Part shown: piece by piece, positions 33,718 to 42,973 of the stretch
Numbering within the stretch: the stretch's first letter is position 1
How the letters are laid out: the number at the start of each line of letters is the position of its first letter
From: Herbiconiux solani NBRC 106740
GTDB lineage: Bacteria > Actinomycetota > Actinomycetes > Actinomycetales > Microbacteriaceae
DNA: 64,000 bases
Direction: 5' to 3'
NCBI RefSeq assembly: GCF_001571005.1
Contig: NZ_BCST01000006.1
Coordinates: 124,001-188,000, forward strand
The notes under the pieces: model-generated
Databases searched by the model: none
Told to the model about the DNA's origin: nothing
Seen by the model: the letters and a program-made list of their open reading frames with translations, nothing else
Program-made: the position numbers and the translations under genes

Positions 33718-34740
33718 ATGCCCCAGACGAAGAAGTCGACTCTCGTGCTCGTCGCCGAGCGCGCCGGCGTCTCCATCGCCTCCGTCTCCCGGGTCATGAA
33801 CGGCCTCCCCGCCTCGGACCAGATCATCGAGCGTGTCCGCAAGGCCGCCGACGAGCTCGGCTACGTGCCGGACGCCACGGCCCGCTCCCTCAAGGCCGGC
33901 CGCACCGAGCAGATCGCCCTCGCCGTCGCCGACGTCGGAAACCCGGTCTACGTCGGCATGATGCACGAGATCTCCCGCGTCGTCACGAAGGCCGGCTACC
34001 GCCTCGTGCTCTCCTCGACCGGCTCCGACCCCCGCGACCAGATCGACCTGCTCACGAGCCTCAACCGCGGCTTCGCCGACGGCCTCATCCTCAGCCCCCT
34101 CCGCGTCCCCGAGGAACTCGGCGCCCAGCTCGAGGCCAGCCGCCTGCCGATCGTCATCATCGGATCCCTGCCGCCCGGCGTCGAGCTCGACAACGTCCGC
34201 GCCGACTCCGTCGCCGGAGTCGCCCTCGCCGTCGACCATCTGGTCGAGCAGGGCCGCAGCCGCATCGCCTTCGTGAACGGCCCCGTCGACACCGTCCCCG
34301 GCGCCGCCCGCCTCAACGGCTACGTCAGCGCCCTCACCGCCCGCGGCCTCCCCCTGAACCAGGACGCCCAGGTCAGCGCCAAGGACTTCACCTACAAGGC
34401 CGGCCTCAAGGCCGCCGCCCGCCTGCTCGACCAGTGCACACCGGATGCGGTGGTCTGCTCCAACGACCTGCTCGCGATCGCCTTGATGAAGGTCGCGACC
34501 GCCCGCGGTCTCCGCGTGCCCGACGACCTCGCGATCGTCGGCATGGACGACACCGACATCGCCGACCACGCGAACCCCGCGATCACGAGTGTCGACCTCG
34601 GTTCGGTCACGCGTGCGAAGACCGCGGCGAAGCTCCTGCTCCGCCGCCTCGAGGATCCGCAGGCCCCGGTCGAGCAGATCGTCATCGAACCGACCCTCAC
34701 CGTGCGTGCCTCCTCGGTGACCCGAACGACGGAAGGCTAG
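33718..34740 (+). CDS. LacI-family transcriptional repressor
   Basis: This 340-residue regulator has the N-terminal helix-turn-helix and hinge (STLVLVAERAGVSIASVSRVMNG, AADELGYVPDATARSLKAGRT) and a C-terminal periplasmic-binding-like domain (IALAVADVGNPVYVGMMHEI, VVCSNDLLAIALM, VGMDDTDIADHANPAITSVDLG). It should bind the palindrome just upstream and be released by a sugar or sugar derivative. ATG 33718 has AAGGA nine bases upstream; ATG 33709 is too close to it. It ends three bases before the first permease gene, so it is co-transcribed with the transporter. Confidence 0.93.
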   Translation: MPQTKKSTLVLVAERAGVSIASVSRVMNGLPASDQIIERVRKAADELGYVPDATARSLKAGRTEQIALAVADVGNPVYVGMMHEISRVVTKAGYRLVLSSTGSDPRDQIDLLTSLNRGFADGLILSPLRVPEELGAQLEASRLPIVIIGSLPPGVELDNVRADSVAGVALAVDHLVEQGRSRIAFVNGPVDTVPGAARLNGYVSALTARGLPLNQDAQVSAKDFTYKAGLKAAARLLDQCTPDAVVCSNDLLAIALMKVATARGLRVPDDLAIVGMDDTDIADHANPAITSVDLGSVTRAKTAAKLLLRRLEDPQAPVEQIVIEPTLTVRASSVTRTTEG

Positions 34741-34743
34741 ACC

Positions 34744-35694
34744 ATGACAGTGGCTGCAACGGCGACGAAGCCGGCGCCCACCCCGACCCCGAACCGCCCG
34801 CGGCGCACCCGCAACCGCGGCTTCGGCGGCGGCGGACGGGACGCCTGGCTGCTCGTGCTCCCCGCCCTCATCCCCGTGCTCCTGTTCAGCGTGTACCCGC
34901 TGGCCCAGGGCATCCTGCTCGGCTTCACGGATGCGAAGGCCGGCCTCAACCAGGTCGTCACCTTCAACGGGGTCGACAACTACTCCAAGCTCCTCACCAA
35001 CGACCTGTTCTGGAACTCGTTCCGAATCGGCCTGATCTGGGCCTTCGGCGTCACGATCCTGCAGTTCTTCGCCGCCCTCGGCCTCGCCCTGCTGCTGAAC
35101 CTCAACCTGAAGCTGCGCTGGCTCGCCCGCACGCTGGCCCTGGTGCCGTGGGCGATGCCCCCGGTGATCATCGCGATCATGTGGCGCCTCATGCTCAACC
35201 CCACCTACGGCCCGATCAACGGCACGCTCCGGGCGCTCGGCCTCCCGGGCGACACCAACTGGCTCGGCGACTTCTCGACCGCGCTGCCCGCGGTGATCGT
35301 CGTCGGCATCTGGGCGGGGATGCCGCAGACCACGATCACCCTGCTGGCCGGCCTCCAGAACGTGTCGGCCGACCTGCACGAGGCGGCCTCGATCGACGGC
35401 GCGAACGCCCTGCAGCGGTTCTGGCACATCACGCTCCCCGCCCTGCGCCCCGTGATCGTCGCGATCACGACCCTCGACCTGATCTGGAACTTCAATTCCT
35501 TCGCCCTGGTCTACGTGCTCACGGCCGGCGGGCCGGGAGGCCAGACCATGCTGCCGATGCTCTTCGCCTACAACGAGGCGTTCCGCTACGGCAACTTCGG
35601 CTACGCGGCCGCCATGGGCAACGTGATGGTCATCATCATCGCCGCCTTCCTCTTCTTCTATCTCCGCAGCCAGGCGAGGAGCCGACTCTCATGA
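34744..35694 (+). CDS. Sugar ABC transporter permease (MalF/UgpA type)
   Basis: This 316-residue inner membrane protein of the carbohydrate uptake family CUT1 has six predicted membrane segments after a basic, Pro/Thr-rich N-terminal tail. The EAA loop that contacts the ATPase is HEAASIDGANALQRFWHITLPAL (about 215-237; A-S-x-D-G-A core). The length is usual. It forms the membrane channel with the next gene product, to which it is coupled by an ATGA overlap. Confidence 0.93.
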   Translation: MTVAATATKPAPTPTPNRPRRTRNRGFGGGGRDAWLLVLPALIPVLLFSVYPLAQGILLGFTDAKAGLNQVVTFNGVDNYSKLLTNDLFWNSFRIGLIWAFGVTILQFFAALGLALLLNLNLKLRWLARTLALVPWAMPPVIIAIMWRLMLNPTYGPINGTLRALGLPGDTNWLGDFSTALPAVIVVGIWAGMPQTTITLLAGLQNVSADLHEAASIDGANALQRFWHITLPALRPVIVAITTLDLIWNFNSFALVYVLTAGGPGGQTMLPMLFAYNEAFRYGNFGYAAAMGNVMVIIIAAFLFFYLRSQARSRLS

Positions 35695-36608
35695 CCCAGG
35701 CCATCGCCCCCGCCCCCGAGACCCGGTTCCCCGAGCCCACCGACGGGCAGAAGCCCAAGGGCACCCCGTCGGCCAAGCGCACCCGCGCCGTGACGCGCCC
35801 GCTGCAGTACATCGCCCTGGCGCTGTACATCGTGTTCCTCGGCTTCCCGCTGCTGTTCCTCCTGATCACGGCGTTCAAGACGCCGCAGGAGCTGCAGTCG
35901 CCCGACCCCCAGTTCCTGCCCCAGCAGTTCAACTTCGACAACTTCGTCGCCGCGATCGACAAGGCGAACCTCATCCACGCGGCCGGCAACAGCCTGTTCG
36001 TGGCGGTGCTGACGACGGTGATCGTGACCGCGATCTCGCTGCCGGCGGCCTACGCCCTGGCCCGGTTCCGCACGAAGCTCCGCGGGGTCGCGACCGGCTG
36101 GATCCTGCTCAGCCAGGTCTTCCCGTTCATCCTGATCATCATCCCGCTCTTCCTCGTGCTGAAGCAGATCGGGCTGGTCAACAACCTGTTCGGGCTCGTG
36201 CTCGTCTACACGGTCTGGTCGCTGCCGTTCGCGCTGTGGATGCTGCAGGGCTACGTCGCCGGCGTCCCCGTCGAACTCGAGGAGGCCGGCTCCATGGACG
36301 GCGCCTCCCGCTTCCGGGTGCTGCGCTCGATCGTGCTGCCGCTGCTGGCCCCCGGCCTCGTGGCGACGAGCCTGTTCACCTTCATCTCGTCGTGGAACGA
36401 GTTCTTCTTCGCCCTGGTGCTCATCCAGGATCCGAACCTGCAGACCCTGCCTCTGACCCTCGCCCGCTTCGTCGGTGCGGAGGGCCAGGTGCAGCTCGGC
36501 CAGCTGGCGGCGGCCTCGCTGCTCGCGACCATCCCGAGCCTGGTGTTCTTCGCGCTGATCCAGCGCCGGCTGACCTCCGGGCTCATGAGCGGAGCGGTCA
36601 AGGGCTGA
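35691..36608 (+). CDS. Sugar ABC transporter permease (MalG/UgpE type)
   Basis: The 305-residue second permease has six predicted membrane segments and the EAA loop EEAGSMDGASRFRVLRSIVLPL (about 200-221). FISSWNEFFFALVLI near the C-terminus is the usual MalG-like segment. Its ATG overlaps the stop of the first permease gene. No ATP-binding gene is found in the island, so a shared MsmX/MsmK-type ATPase from elsewhere must power the system. Confidence 0.93.
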   Translation: MTQAIAPAPETRFPEPTDGQKPKGTPSAKRTRAVTRPLQYIALALYIVFLGFPLLFLLITAFKTPQELQSPDPQFLPQQFNFDNFVAAIDKANLIHAAGNSLFVAVLTTVIVTAISLPAAYALARFRTKLRGVATGWILLSQVFPFILIIIPLFLVLKQIGLVNNLFGLVLVYTVWSLPFALWMLQGYVAGVPVELEEAGSMDGASRFRVLRSIVLPLLAPGLVATSLFTFISSWNEFFFALVLIQDPNLQTLPLTLARFVGAEGQVQLGQLAAASLLATIPSLVFFALIQRRLTSGLMSGAVKG

Positions 36609-36707
36609 CCCCCGCGGCCGCACCCCGCTCGACACCGGCGCGCACCACCCCACCCGAACACACCCACCCACACCCCACCCCCTCACCAGGAAACACAAGG
36701 AGACATC

Positions 36708-38003
36708 ATGAAGAGAAAGGCATTGCTCGGCATCGGCGCCGTGGCCATCGCCGGACTGCTCGGCGGCTGCGCCTTCGGCGGCGGCGGCACCACGACCGGC
36801 GGCAGCACCCCCAGCGGCCCGGTCACCCTCACCTTCCAGAGCCTGGCGTACCAGGACTCCACGGTCGCGGCGACCAAGAGCATCGTCGACAGCTGGAACG
36901 CCGACCACCCCGACATCCAGATCAACCTGGTGCAGGGCAGCTGGGACAACGTGCACGACCAGCTCGTGACTCAGTTCCAGGGCGGCACCGCGCCCGACAT
37001 CATCCACGACGAGTCCAGCGACATCATGGGCTTCGCGAACCAGGGCTACCTCGCCGACATCGGCCAGTACCTCACCGACGACGTGAAGAACGCCGTGAGC
37101 GACGACGTCTGGGACACCGTGACCACCTCCGACGGCAAGATCGTCGCCGCCCCCACGCTCCTGCAGACCTACGTGGTCTTCGCCAACACGGATGCGTTCT
37201 CCGCGGCCGGCGTGCCCGTTCCGAACGGCGACCAGCTCACCTGGGACGACCTGCAGGCCGACGCCAAGAAGCTCACCGCCAACGGCAACTTCGGTGTGGG
37301 CTGGGGCCTCAAGCAGCCCACCGCCGCGGTCATGAACACCGCCCTCGGCTTCGACGGCAGCTTCTTCGACGTCTCCGACGACGGTTCGGCCACGATCGAC
37401 GTGGGTGACGGCGAGCTGGCCGTGCCCGAGAAGATCCACGCCATGGCCTACGACGACGCGTCGCTGGATCCGGTCACCCTGACCCAGTCGGGTTCGGATG
37501 TGCTCCCCGGCTTCCTCGGCGGCAAGTACGCCATGTACGTGGGCGGCAACTTCCTCGCCCAGCAGATCTCCGAGTCGGCCCCCGCGGGCTTCAACTGGAC
37601 CGTGCTGCCCCCGCTCGCCGGATCGGCAGGGCCGGTGCAGGCCGCGAATCCGCAGACCATGTCGGTCTCGGCCCAGAGCCAGTACCCCGAGCAGGCCGCG
37701 CAGTTCATCGACTACTTCATGTCGCCCGAGAACCAGGCCGCGCTCGCGCAGGGCGACTGGCTGATCCCGACCTCGGCCCCCGCTCGCGACGTCGTCGCCC
37801 AGCAGACCAGCGACGTGCCCGTGTGGGCGCCGATCCTGAAGACGGGTGAAGACCTGTCGGGCGCGCCGTTCCAGAAGGCCACCAACTACCCGCAGTGGAA
37901 GGACCAGTACGCGACCCCTGGCCTCCAGCAGTACTTCTCGAACTCGATCGGCATCGACGAGCTCAAGAAGCAGCTGACCGACGGGTGGAACTCGATCTCG
38001 TGA
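36708..38003 (+). CDS. Sugar ABC transporter substrate-binding lipoprotein
   Basis: This 431-residue CUT1 binding protein has a lipoprotein signal (MKRKALLGIGAVAIAGLLGGC, modified Cys at residue 21) and a short Gly/Thr linker. The mature two-lobe fold starts VTLTFQSLAYQDS, with IVDSWNADHPDIQINLVQGSWDNVHDQLVTQ split over the first lobe and YPEQAAQFIDYFMSPENQAAL near the end, both typical of this family. AAGGAGA precedes the ATG. The 99-bp gap before it is C-rich and holds no evident promoter. It captures the island's unknown carbohydrate-like substrate outside the membrane. Confidence 0.93.
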   Translation: MKRKALLGIGAVAIAGLLGGCAFGGGGTTTGGSTPSGPVTLTFQSLAYQDSTVAATKSIVDSWNADHPDIQINLVQGSWDNVHDQLVTQFQGGTAPDIIHDESSDIMGFANQGYLADIGQYLTDDVKNAVSDDVWDTVTTSDGKIVAAPTLLQTYVVFANTDAFSAAGVPVPNGDQLTWDDLQADAKKLTANGNFGVGWGLKQPTAAVMNTALGFDGSFFDVSDDGSATIDVGDGELAVPEKIHAMAYDDASLDPVTLTQSGSDVLPGFLGGKYAMYVGGNFLAQQISESAPAGFNWTVLPPLAGSAGPVQAANPQTMSVSAQSQYPEQAAQFIDYFMSPENQAALAQGDWLIPTSAPARDVVAQQTSDVPVWAPILKTGEDLSGAPFQKATNYPQWKDQYATPGLQQYFSNSIGIDELKKQLTDGWNSIS

Positions 38004-38023
38004 CGATCATGAAGGAGACGCAG

Positions 38024-39181
38024 ATGGATCTGCTCGAGGACAAGGCGACCGGCGCCCTGGCCGGCGCCGCCGTGGGCGACGCGCTCGGAGGAGCCGCCGA
38101 GGGCAACACGCCCGAGGCCATCCAGCAGCGCTACGGCGGGTTCATCGAGGGGATCGTGCCGCCGTTCCTCGATGACTGGAAGAACGCCAGGCCGATCGCG
38201 CCGTACCACAAGGGCGACGGCCACATCACGGATGACACCCTGATGACGACGGCGCTGGTCTCGGTCTACGACACGGTGCGCGACCACCTCGACGCCTATG
38301 ACATCGCGAACCACCTCGTGCCCCTGCTGATCGGGGAGCGGCGGTGGATCCCGGAGCTGGAGACCGAGACGATCCTCCTGCACCGCATCTTCCTGGCCGA
38401 GAAGTGGCTGGTCGCCCGGCTGCACTACGGTCACATCGACCCGCGCGAGGCGGGGGTCGGCAACATCGTGAACTGCGGCGCGACCATGTACATGGCGCCC
38501 GTGGGCATCGCGAACGCCGGCTCCCCGCAGACGGCGTACGACGAGGCCATCTCGGTGGCCGGAGCGCACCAGTCCAGCTACGGCCGTGAGGCCGCGGGCG
38601 TCTACGCGGCCTGCGTCGCCGAGGCCATGCGGCCGGGCGCCTCGGTCGACTCGGTCGTGGCGGTCGCCCTCGCGTTCGCCAAGGACGGGACGAAGGATGC
38701 GGTCGAGGCGGTCGTGCAGGCCGCCTCGGGCCTCGACGGCTGGCGCTCGTCGCTCGGCGTGCTGCGCCGCGCGGTCGAGCCGTTCGACACCGTGGGACCG
38801 GACTACCGGGCCCCGGCGCGGGACGCCCGCATCCCCTCGCGCACCAAGTCGATCGAGGAGCTGCCGATCGCCCTCGGGATGCTCGTCGCGACCGGCGGCG
38901 ACTACTCCGAGACCGTGCTCGGCGCCGTGAACTACGGCCGTGACTCGGACTCGATCGCGGTCATGGGCGGCTCGATCGCCGGAGCCCTCGGCGGGAGCGC
39001 CGTGGTGCCCGGCGGCTGGGTCGACGAGATCAGCGAGGCGAGCCGCCTCGACATCACCGCCGCGGGCCCGGTCATGGCCGCGGTCTCGCGCGAAGTCTGG
39101 GCCAAGGACCGCGCCCGGTACGAGGAGCGGGCGACGCTGTTCGCGCCCGCCGGCCGGGACGTGGTGGAGGGAACCTTCTGA
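38024..39181 (+). CDS. ADP-ribosylglycohydrolase-family protein (first copy)
   Basis: This 385-residue cytoplasmic protein has the two metal sites of the ARH/DraG family: GDGHITDDTLMTTALV (about 67-82) and GRDSDSIAVMGGSIAGALGG (about 306-325), plus the N-terminal GALAGAAVGDALGGAAEG. These bind two magnesium ions that cut N- or O-glycosidic bonds of ribosyl-type substrates. In a sugar-uptake operon the substrate is probably an imported glycoside and not ADP-ribosylated protein; this is inference. ATG 38024 was chosen because AAGGAG lies at ideal distance; GTG 38000 and ATG 38009 are also in frame. Confidence 0.87.
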   Translation: MDLLEDKATGALAGAAVGDALGGAAEGNTPEAIQQRYGGFIEGIVPPFLDDWKNARPIAPYHKGDGHITDDTLMTTALVSVYDTVRDHLDAYDIANHLVPLLIGERRWIPELETETILLHRIFLAEKWLVARLHYGHIDPREAGVGNIVNCGATMYMAPVGIANAGSPQTAYDEAISVAGAHQSSYGREAAGVYAACVAEAMRPGASVDSVVAVALAFAKDGTKDAVEAVVQAASGLDGWRSSLGVLRRAVEPFDTVGPDYRAPARDARIPSRTKSIEELPIALGMLVATGGDYSETVLGAVNYGRDSDSIAVMGGSIAGALGGSAVVPGGWVDEISEASRLDITAAGPVMAAVSREVWAKDRARYEERATLFAPAGRDVVEGTF

Positions 39182-39182
39182 C

Positions 39183-40676
39183 ATGCTCCGCCTGAGCTGG
39201 ACCCAGCCCGAAGACCTCGTGCCGCACGGCTTCCGCGCGGCGCGGCTGGACGGGATCGACGTCGACGACCTCGAGGGGGAGTGGACCGCCGCCGGCGGCT
39301 CGCTCGCCGCGCCGGTCAGCGGCGCGACCCCCGTCGCCGCACCCGAGGAGCTGCGCGCGCTCGGCCGCGCCCTGCTGCACCGGCTCGACGAGCGGGCGGT
39401 GCCGGATGCACTGCGGCTGGCCGAGCCGGACGGGTTCGAGGACATCCTCGCGGCGGCGCCCGGGGTGCCGGGCGGACCGGCTGACGGCGCCGGCGGTGCT
39501 CCGGGCGGGCGCGCGGCCGCGTCCGGCGCTGCCGGTGCGGAAGGCCTGCTGCTCGACCGCATCCATGGCGCCTGGCTCGGACGCGCGGCGGGCTGCCTCC
39601 TCGGCAAGCCGGTCGAGAAGATCCCCCGGGAGGGCATCCGGGCCATCGCCCAGGACACGGGCAACTGGCCGATCGCCGGCTACTTCACCGAGATCGGCCT
39701 CGACCCCGAGCTCGCGGCGCGTTACCCCTGGAACCGCCGGAGCCGCCCGACCAGCCTGGTCGAGAACATCGACGGGATGCCCGAGGACGACGACCTCAAC
39801 TTCCCGCTGATCGCGCTCGAGCTGCTCGAGCGGGTCGGCCCCGGCTTCACGACCGACGACGTGGCGCAATCCTGGCTCGCCAACCTCCCGGGCGGCCGCG
39901 TCTTCACCGCCGAGCGGATCGCGTACCGCAACCTCCTCGACGGCTACGAACCCGAGATCGCCGGCGCGGTCGGCAACCCGTTCCGTGACTGGATCGGCGC
40001 GATGATCCGCACGGATGTCTACGGCTGGGCGAATCCGGGCGACCCGCTCGCCGCGGCCCGGCTCGCGCACGTCGACGGCCGGCTCACCCACGGCCGCAAC
40101 GGCCTCTACGGCGCACTCTTCGCGGCGGCCGCGAGCTCGGCCGCCGTCACAGCCGCCGGCGTCGACGACGTGGTCGCCGCCGGTCTCTCCGTGGTGCCGA
40201 CGGGATCGCGGTTCGCCGCCGCGGTCGCGTTGGGTGCCGACCTGGGTGCGGGCGCATTGTCGTCCGAGGACGCGCTCGACCGCATCCACGAGGAGTACGG
40301 GCGCCTGCACTGGGTGCACGTGCTGAACAACGCGGCCGTGCTGGCCTTCGCGCTCGTGCGGGGCGCGGGCGACTACCAGGAGACGATCACGACCGCGGTG
40401 TCGGGCGGCTGGGACACCGACTCGGTGGGCGCGACCGCGGGGTCGATCGCCGGAGGGCTCCTCGGGGCTGCTGGTCTGCCGGCCCGCTGGATCGAGCCCC
40501 TGCACAACCGCCTGGCCTCGAGTGTGCCCGGGTTCGACGGGATCGGGTTCGACGAGCTCGCCCGACGCACCGCGGCGGTGGCCCGGTCGGCTGCGGCTGG
40601 AGCTGGTGCTGGCGAGCCGGTGGCGGGTGGGGTTGCGGGTGCGGTTGCGGTTCGAGGAGAGGGGGCGCGCGCGTGA
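39183..40676 (+). CDS. ADP-ribosylglycohydrolase-family protein with N-terminal extension (second copy)
   Basis: This 497-residue protein has an ARH domain from about residue 118 (LLLDRIHGAWLGRAAGCLLGKP) with metal motifs NIDGMPEDDDLNFPL and SGGWDTDSVGATAGSIAGGLLGA. The acidic triplet EDDD replaces the TDD of the first copy, and the WDTDS site is intact. The first 118 residues start LRLSWTQPEDLVPHGFRAAR, contain a Gly/Ala linker and match nothing I know. ATG 39183 lies one base after the previous stop codon, and the gene's own end overlaps the next GTG. Two distant ARH copies in tandem suggest two steps or two substrates. Confidence 0.85.
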   Translation: MLRLSWTQPEDLVPHGFRAARLDGIDVDDLEGEWTAAGGSLAAPVSGATPVAAPEELRALGRALLHRLDERAVPDALRLAEPDGFEDILAAAPGVPGGPADGAGGAPGGRAAASGAAGAEGLLLDRIHGAWLGRAAGCLLGKPVEKIPREGIRAIAQDTGNWPIAGYFTEIGLDPELAARYPWNRRSRPTSLVENIDGMPEDDDLNFPLIALELLERVGPGFTTDDVAQSWLANLPGGRVFTAERIAYRNLLDGYEPEIAGAVGNPFRDWIGAMIRTDVYGWANPGDPLAAARLAHVDGRLTHGRNGLYGALFAAAASSAAVTAAGVDDVVAAGLSVVPTGSRFAAAVALGADLGAGALSSEDALDRIHEEYGRLHWVHVLNNAAVLAFALVRGAGDYQETITTAVSGGWDTDSVGATAGSIAGGLLGAAGLPARWIEPLHNRLASSVPGFDGIGFDELARRTAAVARSAAAGAGAGEPVAGGVAGAVAVRGEGARA

Positions 40677-42973
40677 GTGGGGAGACGGACGCCCGCGCCA
40701 CCGACGGGAGCGGCGTCATCGACAGCGTCATCGACACCGCGATCGGCATCGACAACGGCATCGACATCGACGAGGCCAACACCAACAACCTCAACCCCCT
40801 CGTCCCGCGCCCGATCGACCTGCCGACCGAGCTGCCGCTCGACGGCGCGCTCGACCCGGCCGTCGGCGACATCGCGAAGATCTTCGCGGCTCCCGCCGAC
40901 CCCGCGGACTGGCCGGCCTGGCGCGCGGCGCTCGCCGACTGGCGCGAGGATGCGCGGGCGCGCCTCGGCTACCACGGCACGATCTACGACCGGCCCGAGA
41001 CATCCTGGACCAGCTCCTGCTACAGCGTGGCCCTGGTCTGGCTCTGGGACGAACGGTTGTTCGACCGGGCGGCCGGACGATTCGACGTCGACGCGTTCCT
41101 CGCGCGCACCGCCGACCACGGCGGTTTCGACGGGGTCGTGCTCTGGCACGCCTACCCGGTGATCGGTATCGACGACCGCAACCAGTTCGACTTCTACCGG
41201 GACGTGCCCGGCATCGCCGAGGTGGTCGCCGACTTCCAGCGGCACGGCATCCGCGTGTTCGTCGACTACAACCCGTGGGACACCGGCACCCGGCGTGCCC
41301 CGAACGACGACGCCGACGAGCTTGCCCTGATCGTCTCCGAGCTCGGTGTCGACGGCGTCTTCCTCGACACGATGAAGGAGGGCGACTCCCGGCTCGTGCA
41401 CGCGCTGCTCGACGCGGAGCCGCCCCAGGTGCTCGAGGGGGAGTCCCGGGTGCCGAACCAGCGCATCCAGGATCATCAGCTGAGCTGGGCCCAGTGGTTC
41501 GCCGATTCCGAGGCCCCCGGCGTGATGCGGGCGCACTGGTTCGAGCGACGGCACATGATGCACTCGACCCGGCGCTGGAACCGCGACCACAGCGACGAGC
41601 TGCAGTCGGCGTTCCTGAACGGCACCGGGATGCTCGTCTGGGACACGGTCTTCGGCGTCTGGGTGGGCTGGAACGAGCGCGACCGATCGACCCTGCGGCG
41701 GATGCTGCGGGTGCAGCGGGCCTTCACGCGCGTGTTCTCGCAGGGGGAGTGGACGCCGTTGGCGGATGCGACTCCGGATGCGGTGGGCGCCGGGGTGTAC
41801 GCCTCGCGGTTCGAGGGGACGGGGGCGGACGAGGGGCTCGTGCTCTGGACGGTCGTGAACCGTGGCGAGACGGACTATCGGGGCGAGGTGCTCGTGCCGT
41901 TCCGGGACGCGGGTGGTGCGGGTGCTTCTGCTTCTGCTTCCGGGGAGTGGACGTACGTCGACCTCGGTACCGGGCGGGAGCTCGGCGCCGCGCCGGGCGC
42001 GATCGAGGTTCCGGCGAGGAGCGTCACGGCGGTTCTCGCGGTGGCGTCTTCTCGGGTCGGTGCAGCCGGTGCAGACGGTGCCGGTCTCGACTCCGCAGTG
42101 CCGGGTCTCGGAGAGTTGCTCGAGGCGGCGTCGCAGGACGGGATCACGGCGGATTCGACTTTCCCCGCGCGGGTCGCCGAGCGGGTGCCGTTCGTGCCGA
42201 CGGACGGGGTCGGGAACCCCGCTCCTGGCAGCGACTCCGTCCCGCGCGCCACCCCGCGCATCCACGTCGAGGCCGGTGAGCGGACGATGCCGTTCCGCTA
42301 CCGCCGACGGGAGACCGGGAGCTATCAGGGTGCCCCGTACGTCGAGGAGTGGAAGCCGCTCGCGCCGCGACTGCACGACCCGCGGGAGGAGACGATCCGG
42401 GTGACGCTCGGCGCCGTCGACGTCGCGGCGAGCGAGGTCACCACGGGCGAGTTCGTGGCATTCGTGGAGGCCACCGGGTACGAGCCGCGGTGCGGCAACC
42501 GCTTCCTGGTCGGCGGGGCCGACCCCGTGCATCCGGTCGGCGAGGCCGGCGTGCATTCGGACGGCGATGCCGACCAGCGTCCGGTCACCGGCGTGGATCT
42601 TGACGACGCCCGGGCCTACGCGCGCTGGGCGGGGGCGCGCCTGCCCACCGAGTTCGAGTGGCAGGCCGCGGCCGTGCTGCCGGGGTTCCGGCGCGCGCAT
42701 CCGCTGGTCTGGAACTGGACCGAGAGCGAGCACACCGACGGCATCACGCGGTTCGTGATGCTGAAGGGCGGCAGCGACCACGAGTCGCGCGGCTCGGAGT
42801 GGTACACCGACGGCGGGCCGCGGGATCCGGAGTTCGCGCTCAAGTTCGTGCTGCCGGGTCTCGGGGTCGACCGGTCGCCGAGCATCGGGTTCCGGCTCGC
42901 GTGGGACAGTGCTCCCGACGCGCCTGCCGACCCGGACGACCGATCCGACCTTGACCTCGAGGAGAGGAACTGA
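40673..42973 (+). CDS. Fusion of a TIM-barrel glycosidase-like domain with a SUMF1-like domain
   Basis: The 766-residue protein has no signal peptide and should be cytoplasmic. Residues about 95-370 resemble a retaining glycosidase barrel: HGIRVFVDYNPWD, then GVDGVFLDTMKEGDS (candidate nucleophile Asp at about 231) and QVLEGESRVPNQR (candidate acid Glu at about 254). A beta-sandwich-like part follows (about 375-500). Residues about 540-755 are a formylglycine-generating-enzyme/SUMF1-like fold (VDVAASEVTTGEFVAFVEATGYE, VTGVDLDDARAYARWAGARLPTEFEWQAAA, SIGFRLAWD). The catalytic Cys pair of true FGE near the end is absent. GTG 40673 overlaps the previous stop. The substrate is unknown; related architectures are not known to me by name. 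Confidence 0.68.
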   Translation: MSGETDARATDGSGVIDSVIDTAIGIDNGIDIDEANTNNLNPLVPRPIDLPTELPLDGALDPAVGDIAKIFAAPADPADWPAWRAALADWREDARARLGYHGTIYDRPETSWTSSCYSVALVWLWDERLFDRAAGRFDVDAFLARTADHGGFDGVVLWHAYPVIGIDDRNQFDFYRDVPGIAEVVADFQRHGIRVFVDYNPWDTGTRRAPNDDADELALIVSELGVDGVFLDTMKEGDSRLVHALLDAEPPQVLEGESRVPNQRIQDHQLSWAQWFADSEAPGVMRAHWFERRHMMHSTRRWNRDHSDELQSAFLNGTGMLVWDTVFGVWVGWNERDRSTLRRMLRVQRAFTRVFSQGEWTPLADATPDAVGAGVYASRFEGTGADEGLVLWTVVNRGETDYRGEVLVPFRDAGGAGASASASGEWTYVDLGTGRELGAAPGAIEVPARSVTAVLAVASSRVGAAGADGAGLDSAVPGLGELLEAASQDGITADSTFPARVAERVPFVPTDGVGNPAPGSDSVPRATPRIHVEAGERTMPFRYRRRETGSYQGAPYVEEWKPLAPRLHDPREETIRVTLGAVDVAASEVTTGEFVAFVEATGYEPRCGNRFLVGGADPVHPVGEAGVHSDGDADQRPVTGVDLDDARAYARWAGARLPTEFEWQAAAVLPGFRRAHPLVWNWTESEHTDGITRFVMLKGGSDHESRGSEWYTDGGPRDPEFALKFVLPGLGVDRSPSIGFRLAWDSAPDAPADPDDRSDLDLEERN

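Noticed and set aside
40673-42973. Active formylglycine-generating enzyme
   Set aside because: The Cys pair of active FGE is missing in the SUMF1-like domain and there is no sulfatase gene nearby.
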